A DNA stretch of 64,000 bases. Source: Janthinobacterium sp051380875. Its GTDB lineage: Bacteria > Pseudomonadota > Gammaproteobacteria > Burkholderiales > Burkholderiaceae_D. Below, piece after piece: positions 56,377 through 64,000 of this stretch (its first letter is position 1; each line of letters opens with the position of its first letter). The notes beneath the pieces are model-generated. The model was not told the DNA's origin, ran no database searches, and saw only the letters and a list, made by a program, of their open reading frames with translations. The position numbers were made by a program, and so were the translations under genes. The stretch covers positions 62,001-126,000 of the forward strand of contig NZ_JBNYXW010000005.1 in assembly GCF_051380875.1 (NCBI RefSeq). Direction: 5' to 3'.

Positions 56377-57385
56377 CGTGGCGTATGGCAGGCATGAGGT
56401 TGGCAGGGGACACCAGTTGCAGCAGGCAGTCTTCGCGCGGCTCGTCCTTGTCGCTGGCTGTCCATATGGGCAGCTCCATCAACTGCTCCAGCGCATCGGC
56501 CAGGGTGGCTTGCCCCGCCTGGGACATGGGCGTCATCGGCAGGCGCAGTTCGTCGCGCACCTTGCCCTGCATGGCCAGCGCTGCCTTCACAGGGCCGGGG
56601 TTCGGCTCGGAAAACAGCAGGCGGATGACGGGCAGCATGGCCTTGAACAGGGCGCTGGCGGCAACGTGGCGGCCGTGTTTGACGAGGTGGTACAGTTGCG
56701 CATACAGGTCGGGGCGCACCTGGGCGGCTGCCGACATGGCGCCGTGGCCACCCATGGACAGGCTGGCCAGCAGCAGCGCATCGTCGCCGCACAGCACGTC
56801 CAGGCGCGTCTCGAGCAGTAGTTCGCCCAGCTGCTGCAACTGCCCGCCCGCCTCTTTGATGGCGACGAAGTGGGAGTCGCGCGCCAGTAGCGCGGCCGTG
56901 TGCGGCGCGATGTTGACTCCCGTACGTGCCGGTACGTTGTACAGCACGATGGACTGGTCGGTGGCGCCCGCGATGGCCTGGAAGTGGCGCACGATGCCTT
57001 CCTGCGAAGGGCGCACATAGGCGGGAGCGGAGATCAGCAGGCCAGCCAGCGGATGGTCGTTATAGCGCTGCACGCTGGCGACGACGCTGCGCGTATCGCT
57101 GCCGCCCACGCCCATGACGACAGGAAAGCGGGGGCCGACGGCTTCCAGCACGCTGTCGAGCAGCACGGTTTGCTCGTGTGTTTCCAGCATGGCCGCTTCG
57201 CCCGTGGTGCCACACACGACCAGCCCATCGACGCCGCTGGCGGCCAGTTCGCTGGCCAGCTGCTGTGCCGCGTCGATGTCGATCTCGCCATCGCGAAACG
57301 GCGTGACCATCGGCACCCAGATGCCCTGGAAGTGCGTGGTGATGCGCGACGAGGACATCGCGTGTTCGCAGCAATACTGGTTCAT
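56354..57385 (-). CDS. DapA-family aldolase (4-hydroxy-tetrahydrodipicolinate synthase-like)
   Basis: 343 residues. The TIM-barrel class I aldolase has the Schiff-base Lys177 (FVAIKEAGG), Tyr149 (LYNVPARTG) and GTTGE (59-63). The C terminus has about 30 extra residues ending in a His-rich tail; classical DapA is about 290. It could make dihydrodipicolinate for lysine or act on another keto-acid in the NAL family. ATG 57385 has AGGGGAAA upstream and overlaps the previous stop (ATGA). A longer frame to 57715 is not coding. Confidence 0.85.
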   Translation of the reverse strand: MNQYCCEHAMSSSRITTHFQGIWVPMVTPFRDGEIDIDAAQQLASELAASGVDGLVVCGTTGEAAMLETHEQTVLLDSVLEAVGPRFPVVMGVGGSDTRSVVASVQRYNDHPLAGLLISAPAYVRPSQEGIVRHFQAIAGATDQSIVLYNVPARTGVNIAPHTAALLARDSHFVAIKEAGGQLQQLGELLLETRLDVLCGDDALLLASLSMGGHGAMSAAAQVRPDLYAQLYHLVKHGRHVAASALFKAMLPVIRLLFSEPNPGPVKAALAMQGKVRDELRLPMTPMSQAGQATLADALEQLMELPIWTASDKDEPREDCLLQLVSPANLMPAIRHDDHRHHG

Positions 57386-57681
57386 GTGGATTTCCCCTGG
57401 CTGATGCGGCCAAACTCCGCCGCCGGCAGCAGGCGCATGACGGCATCCATGGTCAGACGCAGGGCCGGTTCCGTCACGCACAGCCATACTTTCATGCGCG
57501 CGGCATGGTCGACTGCTTCGACGCGCATGAACGACAGCATGCCGCCGCAAGTCTTGACGACCAGCTGGCGCAGTTCGGCCAAGCAGACCGTGTCGACCGT
57601 GATATGCATGAGGAAAGTGGGCAGGCGGGTATGGCGGTGGGGCAGAGACTGAAGCTTGGAAGGGCGTGAATGGGATTCCAT
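57382..57681 (-). CDS. Small protein at the head of the dapA-like operon
   Basis: 99 residues from ATG 57681, or 109 from 57711. FLMHITVDTVCLAELRQLVVKT and the later KVWLCVTEPALRLTMDAVMRLL alternate strands and helices as in ACT or ferredoxin-like domains, but I cannot place the family. It is translationally coupled to the DapA-family gene through ATGA. Confidence 0.6.
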   Translation of the reverse strand: MESHSRPSKLQSLPHRHTRLPTFLMHITVDTVCLAELRQLVVKTCGGMLSFMRVEAVDHAARMKVWLCVTEPALRLTMDAVMRLLPAAEFGRISQGKST

Positions 57682-57920
57682 GGTGGCTTTGCAGCAGTGG
57701 TTGAGATGCAAACAAGATTAGCAGCGGTGGCGTAAAGATTCTCTAAAAAGCGGGACCTCTGGCGTAAACGGACTGTATGCGGGCTACATGCTTTTCTGTG
57801 CGTGAAACAGCCCGCTGTTGCGCAGATGCGCCGCGCGTACGCTTTTGTTACAAAATTGAATCGTGCTTTTGGAAGCAGGGGTTTATATTGAAACCGTCTC
57901 CGCTTTCAGTCAGTCCTGCC

Positions 57921-58925
57921 ATGTCAGACGATAACGATTCCCAGATCCCCCCCGCTTCCCAAGCACCTTCCGAAGCGGTGCCTCCCTCGCGGCCCGACCG
58001 CGTCGGCAGGGCGGCAGACGATGAGCACCCCGCGCGCGATGCGGCACCCCGCTACCTGAAGGATAACGACACGCCGCTGGCACTGGCCTGGAGGGTGATC
58101 ACATCGCGCTACCGCGCCATGCGCGACAAGGCGAGCCGTGATTTCATGCGGCGCACCTTGCGCATTGGCATTTCGGCGCGCATTTTTCACCCTGAACCGG
58201 GCGCCACCGGGTTGCGCAGCAAGAACCTGCAATACCTGGAAGAGTCGATTGCGCAGTGGGTCATGTCGCGCGATGTGCTGGTGTTCATGATCCCGACCGT
58301 CAATACGGGCGGCCTGCTACACCCGAGTAACATCACCCTGCGCCACTATGCGCGCCACCTGGACGGCCTGGTGCTGCAGGGCGGCGCCGACGTCTCGCCG
58401 CAGACTTATTCGGAGACAGCCACGCGCCCGGAGTGGAGTGGCGACCGTGCGCGCGACCTGTACGAGCTGGAGTTGCTGCACGAATTCGTCGACGCGGGCA
58501 AGCCCGTGCTGGGTATTTGCCGCGGCTGCCAATTGATCAATGTGGGCTTCGGCGGTACCCTGTACCAGGACATTGCCTCGGACGTGGAGGGCGCCACGTC
58601 GCACGTCAACGACCTGTATGACCGCCACCGCCACAGCATCGTCTTCCCGAAAGGCTCGTCCCTGGCCAGCCTGTTCCCGAAGTCGGGCGAGGCGCTGGTC
58701 AATTCCATCCACCACCAGTCGGTCAAAGACCTGGGGCGCGACATCACGGTGGAAGCTTATTCGCAGGGCGATAACATCGTCGAAGCCATCCGCTACCAGC
58801 GGGCGCGCTTCGTCATGGGCTTGCAGTGGCACCCGGAGTTTCATTCGGCGGGCGGCGTCGAGCTGCTTGATTGCACGCCCATCCTCGACAATTTCCTGCG
58901 CGCGGCGCGCGAGACACGGTTTTGA
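57921..58925 (+). CDS. C26-family class I glutamine amidotransferase (PuuD-like)
   Basis: 334 residues. The nucleophile Cys200 lies in LGICRGCQLINVGFGG and the His in LQWHPEFHS. This group includes gamma-glutamyl-GABA hydrolase of putrescine catabolism. The first 75 residues are a proline- and charge-rich extension. No ribosome site is evident before ATG 57921; upstream starts exist in frame to 57777. The 200 bp before it holds no other gene. Its stop overlaps the next gene. Confidence 0.85.
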   Translation: MSDDNDSQIPPASQAPSEAVPPSRPDRVGRAADDEHPARDAAPRYLKDNDTPLALAWRVITSRYRAMRDKASRDFMRRTLRIGISARIFHPEPGATGLRSKNLQYLEESIAQWVMSRDVLVFMIPTVNTGGLLHPSNITLRHYARHLDGLVLQGGADVSPQTYSETATRPEWSGDRARDLYELELLHEFVDAGKPVLGICRGCQLINVGFGGTLYQDIASDVEGATSHVNDLYDRHRHSIVFPKGSSLASLFPKSGEALVNSIHHQSVKDLGRDITVEAYSQGDNIVEAIRYQRARFVMGLQWHPEFHSAGGVELLDCTPILDNFLRAARETRF

Positions 58926-60001
58926 GTCCGCTCCTGATACGCCGGCGCGCCTTGCTGGCCGGCCTGCTGGCGTTGCCCTTGACGGGGCTGCGCGCGGCGC
59001 CGCGCCAGCATGAGGAAGGGCTACCGTTTGCGCTGACATCCACCGCCCATGCCCGTGCACTCAAGGCGCGGGTGGAGCCTGCCATTGCCGAACAGGTATT
59101 GAAGGCGGCGCGCAAGGAGGCGGCGCGGCCCGTGCACCTGATGGCCGAAGTGCGCACGGGCGGCTTGCTGAAGGGAGAGGGTGGACGCGAAAAAAGCCAG
59201 CAGGCGCAGGAAGACTGGCGCCAGGCACGGCTGCAGGCGCTGGCTTGGCGGCTGTCGGGCGACATGGCGTATTTTGAGGGGGCGCGCCAGCTGCTGCTGG
59301 GGTGGAGCGCGACTTATCAGCCGTCGTTCAGCCCCGTCGACGAGACGGAGCTGGCCAGCCTGCTGATGGGCTTTGACTTGATACAGGAGCGTTTGACTGG
59401 CGTGGAGCGCGAGCAAGTGCGGGCGTTTTGCCGCACCCTGGCGCACGGTTACCTGAGTGATCCCATCAAGATGGGCGGACCGTCCACGGCGCGCAATAAC
59501 TGGCATAGCCACCGCATCAAGATCGGCACGGCCGCCGCCTATGTCACTGGCGAGGCGCTGCTGATCGCGCGCGCGAAAGAACGCTTCCTGGCGCATGTGC
59601 CGCGCAATATTGGCGCCGGTGGCGTGCCGTTTGACTTCGAACAGCGCGACGCCCTGCATTACACCACTTACAGCCTGGAGCCGCTGCTGACGGCGGCCCT
59701 GATGGCGCAAGCCCATGGCGATGACTGGTATCGTGCGCCGGAAGCGCAGCGCCTGGCCGAGGCGCTGGCCTGGCTGGCGCCGTATGCGCAAGGGAAAAAG
59801 ACGCACGAGGAATTTGCGAAAAGCATGGTGCCGTTCGACCGCAAGCGGGCGGCGGCTGGCGAGAAGGGATTTACGGGCGCGTGGGAACGCAAGGGCGCCG
59901 CCAACGTGTATCTGCTGGCGGCGCACTTCGATCCGGCTTACTTGCCCCTGGCGCTGGAACTGCGCCCGCCAGCCTGGGCGCTGGCGCTGTATGGACGTTG
60001 A
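58922..60001 (+). CDS. Exported alginate-lyase-like (alpha/alpha-toroid) protein
   Basis: 359 residues from TTG 58922, which overlaps the previous stop as TTGA. An N-terminal RRRALLAGLLALPLTGLRAA is a signal peptide, possibly Tat because of the twin Arg. The body is helical like PL5 alginate lyases, and NNWHSHRIKIG recalls the PL5 NNH motif. An ATG at 58871 is in frame but lies in the C26 gene. Substrate could be a uronate polymer; this is not certain. It abuts the convergent TonB receptor gene. Confidence 0.72.
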   Translation: MSPLLIRRRALLAGLLALPLTGLRAAPRQHEEGLPFALTSTAHARALKARVEPAIAEQVLKAARKEAARPVHLMAEVRTGGLLKGEGGREKSQQAQEDWRQARLQALAWRLSGDMAYFEGARQLLLGWSATYQPSFSPVDETELASLLMGFDLIQERLTGVEREQVRAFCRTLAHGYLSDPIKMGGPSTARNNWHSHRIKIGTAAAYVTGEALLIARAKERFLAHVPRNIGAGGVPFDFEQRDALHYTTYSLEPLLTAALMAQAHGDDWYRAPEAQRLAEALAWLAPYAQGKKTHEEFAKSMVPFDRKRAAAGEKGFTGAWERKGAANVYLLAAHFDPAYLPLALELRPPAWALALYGR

Positions 60002-62491
60002 TTAAAACTTCGTGCGCAAGGTGAACATCACATTGCGCGGTTCGCCGTAGAAGCCCGTTTCGAACAGGCCCAGTCCCGTCAGGTACTGCTTGTCCATCAG
60101 GTTATTCACGTTGAGGCTGGCCGTAACGTTCTTGCTGATCTCATAGCGGGCCAGCAGGTTGACCAGCGCGTAGCTGCCTTGTTTGATGCGCGCATAGTCT
60201 TCGACGGCCGGATTCCATAGTTTGCCGTAGTAGCTGCTTTGCCAGTTGATGCCGCCGCCCACGGTGACCTTGTCCAGCGATGCTGGCAGGCGCCACGTAC
60301 CTTGTACGCGCACCAGGTGGGCCGGCTGCGTTGTTTGCAGCATGGTGGAAAACACGTCCTTGCCATCGGCATCGCGCACATGCGAATACGTGTAGCCGGC
60401 GCTCAGTTTGACATCCTTGACGATTTCGCCCGTCACCTCCATTTCAAGGCCACGGCTGGTGATGCCGTCGATGGCTTTATAGGCTTCCTCGCCATTCACG
60501 CTACCCACATAGCTGGCCACATTGCTCTGGCGGATCTGGAACACGGCGGCGCTGGCATTGACCTTGCCATCGAGGTATTCGGCTTTCACGCCCGCCTCCA
60601 AACCCTTGCCGCGCACGGGGGAGAGGAAGTTGCGGTTGACGTCGCGGTTGCTTTGCGGCGCGAAGATGCTGGTATAGCTGCCGAAAACGGAATAGGTCTT
60701 GTCGAGGTCATACACCACGCCCGCATACGGCGTGATGACATTGTTTTCCTCGATGCGCGAGGTGATGCGTGCGGTATTGCTGTCGAAGAAGCTGCGGTCC
60801 TGCTCCTGCTTGTAGTTGCTGACGCGCGCGCCCACGATGACCGACAGCGCATCGGCAGGACGCAGGCGCACGGCGCCATACAGGCCGCTCTGGCGCGTGC
60901 TGTCGTTGTCGTTGCCCAGGCGCGTAAATGCCGGTTCGGCGTACTGGCCGCGCCAGTCGAAATAGCTGCCTGGCACGGGCGGGTAGACCGATTCATAGAC
61001 GGGGCCATCCTGCTTCGCGCTGGAGTGGGAATAGCCCAGCATGGCTTCATGCCGGCGGCCGAATGCCGTAAACGGGCCGCTGGCGTCCACGTTGACGGTG
61101 CTCTGGCGGCGCTCGCCCTTGTATTTCCCCATGAAGAAATACGCGCCTTCGCCCGTGATGGGGTCGGGATTGCCGCCGCTGGCCGAACCGAGCACGCTGT
61201 CATGCTTGCTGCGCAGCTGGTTGGCATTGAGCTTGATCTTCCACTCGTTGGCGAACGTATGTTCGAGCGACGAGAACAGGGTGGTGTTCTGCATGTCGCG
61301 CCGGCTCCAGTCTGTGGCCGGATTCCACGAGGTGGGGAAGTCGGTGCGTGTACCGTCCGAAAACAGCACGGGGAAGCCCGTCCAGGTCGAGCCGCGCGGC
61401 TTGTAGTCCTGGTGCGTGAAGCCGGCCGTCAGCAGGGTCACGGGCGTCAGGTCGGCCTCGATGATACCGTAGGCGACCGATTTTTTTTGCGTGTAGCGGT
61501 CCAGGTAGGAATGCTTGTCCTGGTAGGCGCCCACCAGGCGGCCGCGCACCGTGCGGCTATCGTTCAAGGGGCCGGAGACATCGACTTCGCCCCGGTAGTT
61601 GTCCCAGGAGCCGGCGCCCAGGGAGGCCGCACCGGCAAATTCTGCAGTGGGGCGCTTGCGCACCATGTTGACGGTGGCCGACGGGTCGCCCGAGCCGCTC
61701 ATCAAGCCAGTCGCGCCCTTCAGCACTTCGATGCGGTCGTAAATGGCCATGTCGCTGTTGGTCGTGCCCCAGTCATACACGCCGTCATAGATGGCCGAGA
61801 CGCCGTCATACTGGAAATTGGTGACGGCAAAGCCGCGCGCCCAGAAGCTCCAGCGGTCGCTGTCGTAGTTTTGCACGTTGATGCCATTGACGTTCTTCAT
61901 GACATCGGACACCGCATTGCTGTTCTGGTCATCCATCTGCTGGCGCGTGACGATGGTCAGCGATTGCGGCGTTTCGCGCTGGCTCAATGCCAGGCCTGTG
62001 GCGCCGCTGGCGGGGCCGCCCGTGTAGCTGCCCGTGCCACCCGTGACGGCGCTGCGCTCGGCCGCAGCAACCACGGTGACGCCGCTCATGACGGCCACGC
62101 CGCGGCTGTCCGCGGTGCTGCCAGCGTTGGCACTGGCGGGGATTTTTTGCAGCAGGTAGCCGCCATTCGGCTGCGGCACGGCTTGCAGGCCACTGCCTGC
62201 CAGCAGCGAGCGGAAGCCATCTTGCAAGCCATAGCTGCCTTGCAGGCCGGCGCTGCGCAAGCCTTGTGTGGCATTGCTGGAGAACGACAGCAGGATGGCG
62301 CTGTCGCTGCCGAAGCGCGTCAGCACGTCGCCCAGTGAACCGGCGGGTATGCTGTAGACGCGTACTTTCTGGGTTTGTACTTGTGCCGAAGCGGCTGGCA
62401 GTGCCAGCGCCAGGCCTGCGCCTATGCCGATGTGAGCCAGGGAGCAGGCGAGGACGCTGCGTTTGATGAAACGGAGAGGAGCGTGAGGCAT
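60002..62491 (-). CDS. TonB-dependent siderophore receptor with STN signalling domain
   Basis: 829 residues. A signal peptide precedes a secretin/TonB N-terminal (STN) domain (about 35-105), a plug (with SLTIVTRQQMDDQN) and a 22-strand barrel ending NVMFTLRTKF. The STN domain is what contacts a FecR-type anti-sigma factor, so this receptor both imports a ferric siderophore and signals. ATG 62491 has AAAGG upstream; the in-frame start at 62518 is less likely. The sigma/anti-sigma gene is directly upstream. Confidence 0.92.
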   Translation of the reverse strand: MPHAPLRFIKRSVLACSLAHIGIGAGLALALPAASAQVQTQKVRVYSIPAGSLGDVLTRFGSDSAILLSFSSNATQGLRSAGLQGSYGLQDGFRSLLAGSGLQAVPQPNGGYLLQKIPASANAGSTADSRGVAVMSGVTVVAAAERSAVTGGTGSYTGGPASGATGLALSQRETPQSLTIVTRQQMDDQNSNAVSDVMKNVNGINVQNYDSDRWSFWARGFAVTNFQYDGVSAIYDGVYDWGTTNSDMAIYDRIEVLKGATGLMSGSGDPSATVNMVRKRPTAEFAGAASLGAGSWDNYRGEVDVSGPLNDSRTVRGRLVGAYQDKHSYLDRYTQKKSVAYGIIEADLTPVTLLTAGFTHQDYKPRGSTWTGFPVLFSDGTRTDFPTSWNPATDWSRRDMQNTTLFSSLEHTFANEWKIKLNANQLRSKHDSVLGSASGGNPDPITGEGAYFFMGKYKGERRQSTVNVDASGPFTAFGRRHEAMLGYSHSSAKQDGPVYESVYPPVPGSYFDWRGQYAEPAFTRLGNDNDSTRQSGLYGAVRLRPADALSVIVGARVSNYKQEQDRSFFDSNTARITSRIEENNVITPYAGVVYDLDKTYSVFGSYTSIFAPQSNRDVNRNFLSPVRGKGLEAGVKAEYLDGKVNASAAVFQIRQSNVASYVGSVNGEEAYKAIDGITSRGLEMEVTGEIVKDVKLSAGYTYSHVRDADGKDVFSTMLQTTQPAHLVRVQGTWRLPASLDKVTVGGGINWQSSYYGKLWNPAVEDYARIKQGSYALVNLLARYEISKNVTASLNVNNLMDKQYLTGLGLFETGFYGEPRNVMFTLRTKF

Positions 62492-62586
62492 GGGATAAAA
62501 CCTTTCGTGGATGCGCAAGATGGAGACTGCCTATCTTCCAAGTCACGCGAGCACGGCGAAACAGCTCACTTTGCAGAAAATATTTT

Positions 62587-63903
62587 TCAGCTGGGCGCCA
62601 ATTCGATCCGTACGACCTGATTGCCCCAGAAACGCGTGATGGTATTGCGCCGCAGCCGCAGGCTGGCGCTGACGGCGTCGAGGATGGCGCTGATGTCGGC
62701 CAGCGGGTAGGAGCCGGAGACGCGCAAGCTGGCAATGGCGGGCGTACAGCCCAGCGGATGTTCGCTGTAGCGCGACAGCTCGGCGAGGAAATCGGCCAGG
62801 CGCATGTCGCGCGCCACCAGCATGCCACCCAGCCAGGCGCCGCCATAGGGCGCCAGCGCCTGGCGGTGGAATCGCGTGCTGTCGAAGTGGGCGCCTTCGC
62901 CTGGACGCAGCAGCAGGCGCTGATGGGCATCGTCGGCCAGCACGGCGACGGCGCCTTCGAGCACGCCGGCGCTGGCGTAGTCATCGTGCAGGCGCACCGT
63001 AAAGCGCGTGCCCAGCGCCTGCAGGCTGCCGAGTGGCGTGCTGACGAAGAATGGACGTTGTGCTGCATCCTTGCCGGTGGCGATGAAAATTTCACCGGCC
63101 AGCAGTTGAATGCGGCGCTGTTCGCTGGAGTAGTTGACATTCACGGCGCTGTCGGTGTTGAGCGTGAGTTGCGTGCCATCGCTCAGCGTCACCACGCGGC
63201 GCTGGTTGACGCCGGTGCGGTAGTCGGCCGTCCAGCTGCGCCATGGCGCATGGCGTTCGAACGCATACAGCGAGGCGCCGGAGGCTAGCAGCAGGCAGAG
63301 GGTTTTGACGGCGTGGCGGCGCGGCGCATTCGCCTGCACGCAGGCGCGCAGCAAGCTCGCGTGCATGGCGGGAGGCAGATGCTCGTGCTGCATCTGCAAC
63401 TGCTGCCACGCCTGCGTGGCGCTGCCGGCGCGCTGCAGATGGCGCTTGACGGTGGCCAGCGAGATGCCGAGCTGGCGCGCGATGTCTTCCTGCGGTAATT
63501 CTTCGAGCTGGCGCAGCAGGAAGGCCCGCTTGACGGGCGGTGGCAAGCCATCGAGCATGCGGTCAAGTTCAAACACGGTAGACAGCAGCAGCGCCCGTTC
63601 TTCGGGCGACGGCGCATGCAGGGGTGGCAGCTGCACCAGCACGTCCAGGTAGGCTTCTTCGAGTTTCTGGCGCCGGTAATGGTTGAACAGCACGCGTTGC
63701 GCCACGGTGGCGAGGAAGGCGCGCGGCTCGCGCGCGGCAACGGTGTCTTCGCGGTCAAGCAGGCGCACAAAGGTGTCATGCGCCACATCGGCCGCGCAGG
63801 CGGTGCTGCCCAGCTTCTTGCGCAGCCAGCCCTGCAGCCAGCCGTGGTGGTCGGCATACAGTGTCGCGATTTCCTGGCGTTGTAGCGGCTCTGCCAGCGG
63901 CAT
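62587..63903 (-). CDS. Single-chain FecI-type sigma factor fused to FecR-type anti-sigma factor
   Basis: 438 residues. Residues 1-158 are an ECF sigma factor with region 2 (DVAHDTFVRLLDRED) and region 4 (LPQEDIARQLGISLATVKRH). From about 160, GSATQAWQQLQ joins in the late part of the FecR N-terminal domain. A membrane segment (about 198-214), the FecR periplasmic domain (about 228-330) and an STN-like C terminus follow. About 60-70 residues of the FecR sigma-binding part seem lost. ATG 63903 has AAAGGGGA upstream. P. putida IutY is a known precedent of such a hybrid. Confidence 0.85.
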   Translation of the reverse strand: MPLAEPLQRQEIATLYADHHGWLQGWLRKKLGSTACAADVAHDTFVRLLDREDTVAAREPRAFLATVAQRVLFNHYRRQKLEEAYLDVLVQLPPLHAPSPEERALLLSTVFELDRMLDGLPPPVKRAFLLRQLEELPQEDIARQLGISLATVKRHLQRAGSATQAWQQLQMQHEHLPPAMHASLLRACVQANAPRRHAVKTLCLLLASGASLYAFERHAPWRSWTADYRTGVNQRRVVTLSDGTQLTLNTDSAVNVNYSSEQRRIQLLAGEIFIATGKDAAQRPFFVSTPLGSLQALGTRFTVRLHDDYASAGVLEGAVAVLADDAHQRLLLRPGEGAHFDSTRFHRQALAPYGGAWLGGMLVARDMRLADFLAELSRYSEHPLGCTPAIASLRVSGSYPLADISAILDAVSASLRLRRNTITRFWGNQVVRIELAPS

Positions 63904-63949
63904 CGCGTCCCCTTTGCATGGCCGGCCCGGCTGGATCGACAGATTAAAC

Positions 63950-63968
63950 AATAATAAGAATCATTCTC
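63950..63968 (-). promoter_or_regulatory. Fur box upstream of the sigma/anti-sigma gene
   Basis: AATAATAAGAATCATTCTC matches 15 of 19 bases of GATAATGATAATCATTATC, 47 bp before the start. Minus-strand TTTAAT overlaps its edge and could be a -10. Iron repression of the fused regulator is expected. Confidence 0.75.
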
Positions 63969-64000
63969 ACTTATTGTAGCAAGCGGGGCAGGCTGCTGTA

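Noticed and set aside
57386..57715. N-terminal extension of the DapA-family protein back to 57715
   Set aside because: The extra 110 residues are in the frame opposed by the coupled small gene and have no aldolase similarity; a good ribosome site lies before 57385.
57791..57806. CTGT-GCGTGAA-ACAG, resembling a LexA box
   Set aside because: The spacer is 7, not 8, bases and no SOS-type gene follows.

Overview
The window looks like the chromosome of a Betaproteobacterium, most likely an Oxalobacteraceae member close to Janthinobacterium or Massilia. The reasons are GC-rich coding DNA with strong G/C third positions, a phenylacetate cluster carrying its own branched-chain-type ABC transporter, a FabI/efflux/DUF3141/Pta/Ack cluster of Burkholderiales type, kdp with very small leader genes, and TorF and FecI/FecR/TonB systems. 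The genus is inferred from gene content and was not tested.

Layout. 1-12303 (+): phenylacetate degradation: paaG (3' end only), paaH, paaI, paaK, paaJ, then an ABC importer (binding protein, LivH, LivM, LivG, LivF), paaY and paaZ. 12667-15990 (+): outer-membrane porin, small PstS-like periplasmic protein and chemoreceptor, probably one operon. 15987-18713 (-): M24 peptidase and argH. 18989-19186 (+): a 65-residue exported protein. 19338-25444: a YfcC-family carrier and an aspartoacylase-family hydrolase (-), a composite remnant of an RpiR regulator and an SRPBCC gene (+), an exported cyanophycinase-type S51 peptidase (+) and an exported M64 metallopeptidase (+). 26054-38204 (+): a tightly packed operon of FabI-like reductase, outer-membrane factor, HlyD adaptor, fused ABC ATPase/permease, second permease, DUF3141 protein, MaoC-Pta and acetate kinase. 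A perfect FNR/ANR box with a well-placed -10 lies upstream of it.

38452-41799 (+): an exported Lys/Ala-rich protein, an M43 metallopeptidase with a seven-repeat PLL-type propeller, and a small unknown companion. 41918-46324 (-): parE-parC, topoisomerase IV, with a near-consensus LexA box at the promoter. 46700-54864 (+): a tiny membrane ORF, kdpF, kdpA, kdpB, kdpC, kdpD and kdpE, with a terminator-like hairpin between kdpC and kdpD. 54995-55744 (+): TorF-family outer-membrane protein. 55825-57681 (-): a coupled small protein, a DapA-family aldolase and a ParA-like protein with a broken P-loop. 57921-60001 (+): C26 amidotransferase and an alginate-lyase-like protein. 60002-63903 (-): TonB-dependent receptor with an STN domain and a single-chain FecI-FecR sigma/anti-sigma fusion behind a Fur box.

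The points most worth a second look are the FecI-FecR fusion, the FNR-type promoter of the FabI-to-Ack operon, the LexA box on topoisomerase IV, the M43-propeller protein, a possible cyanophycin-scavenging locus, and the kdpC/kdpD attenuator. No tRNA, rRNA, CRISPR array, insertion sequence or prophage was seen.
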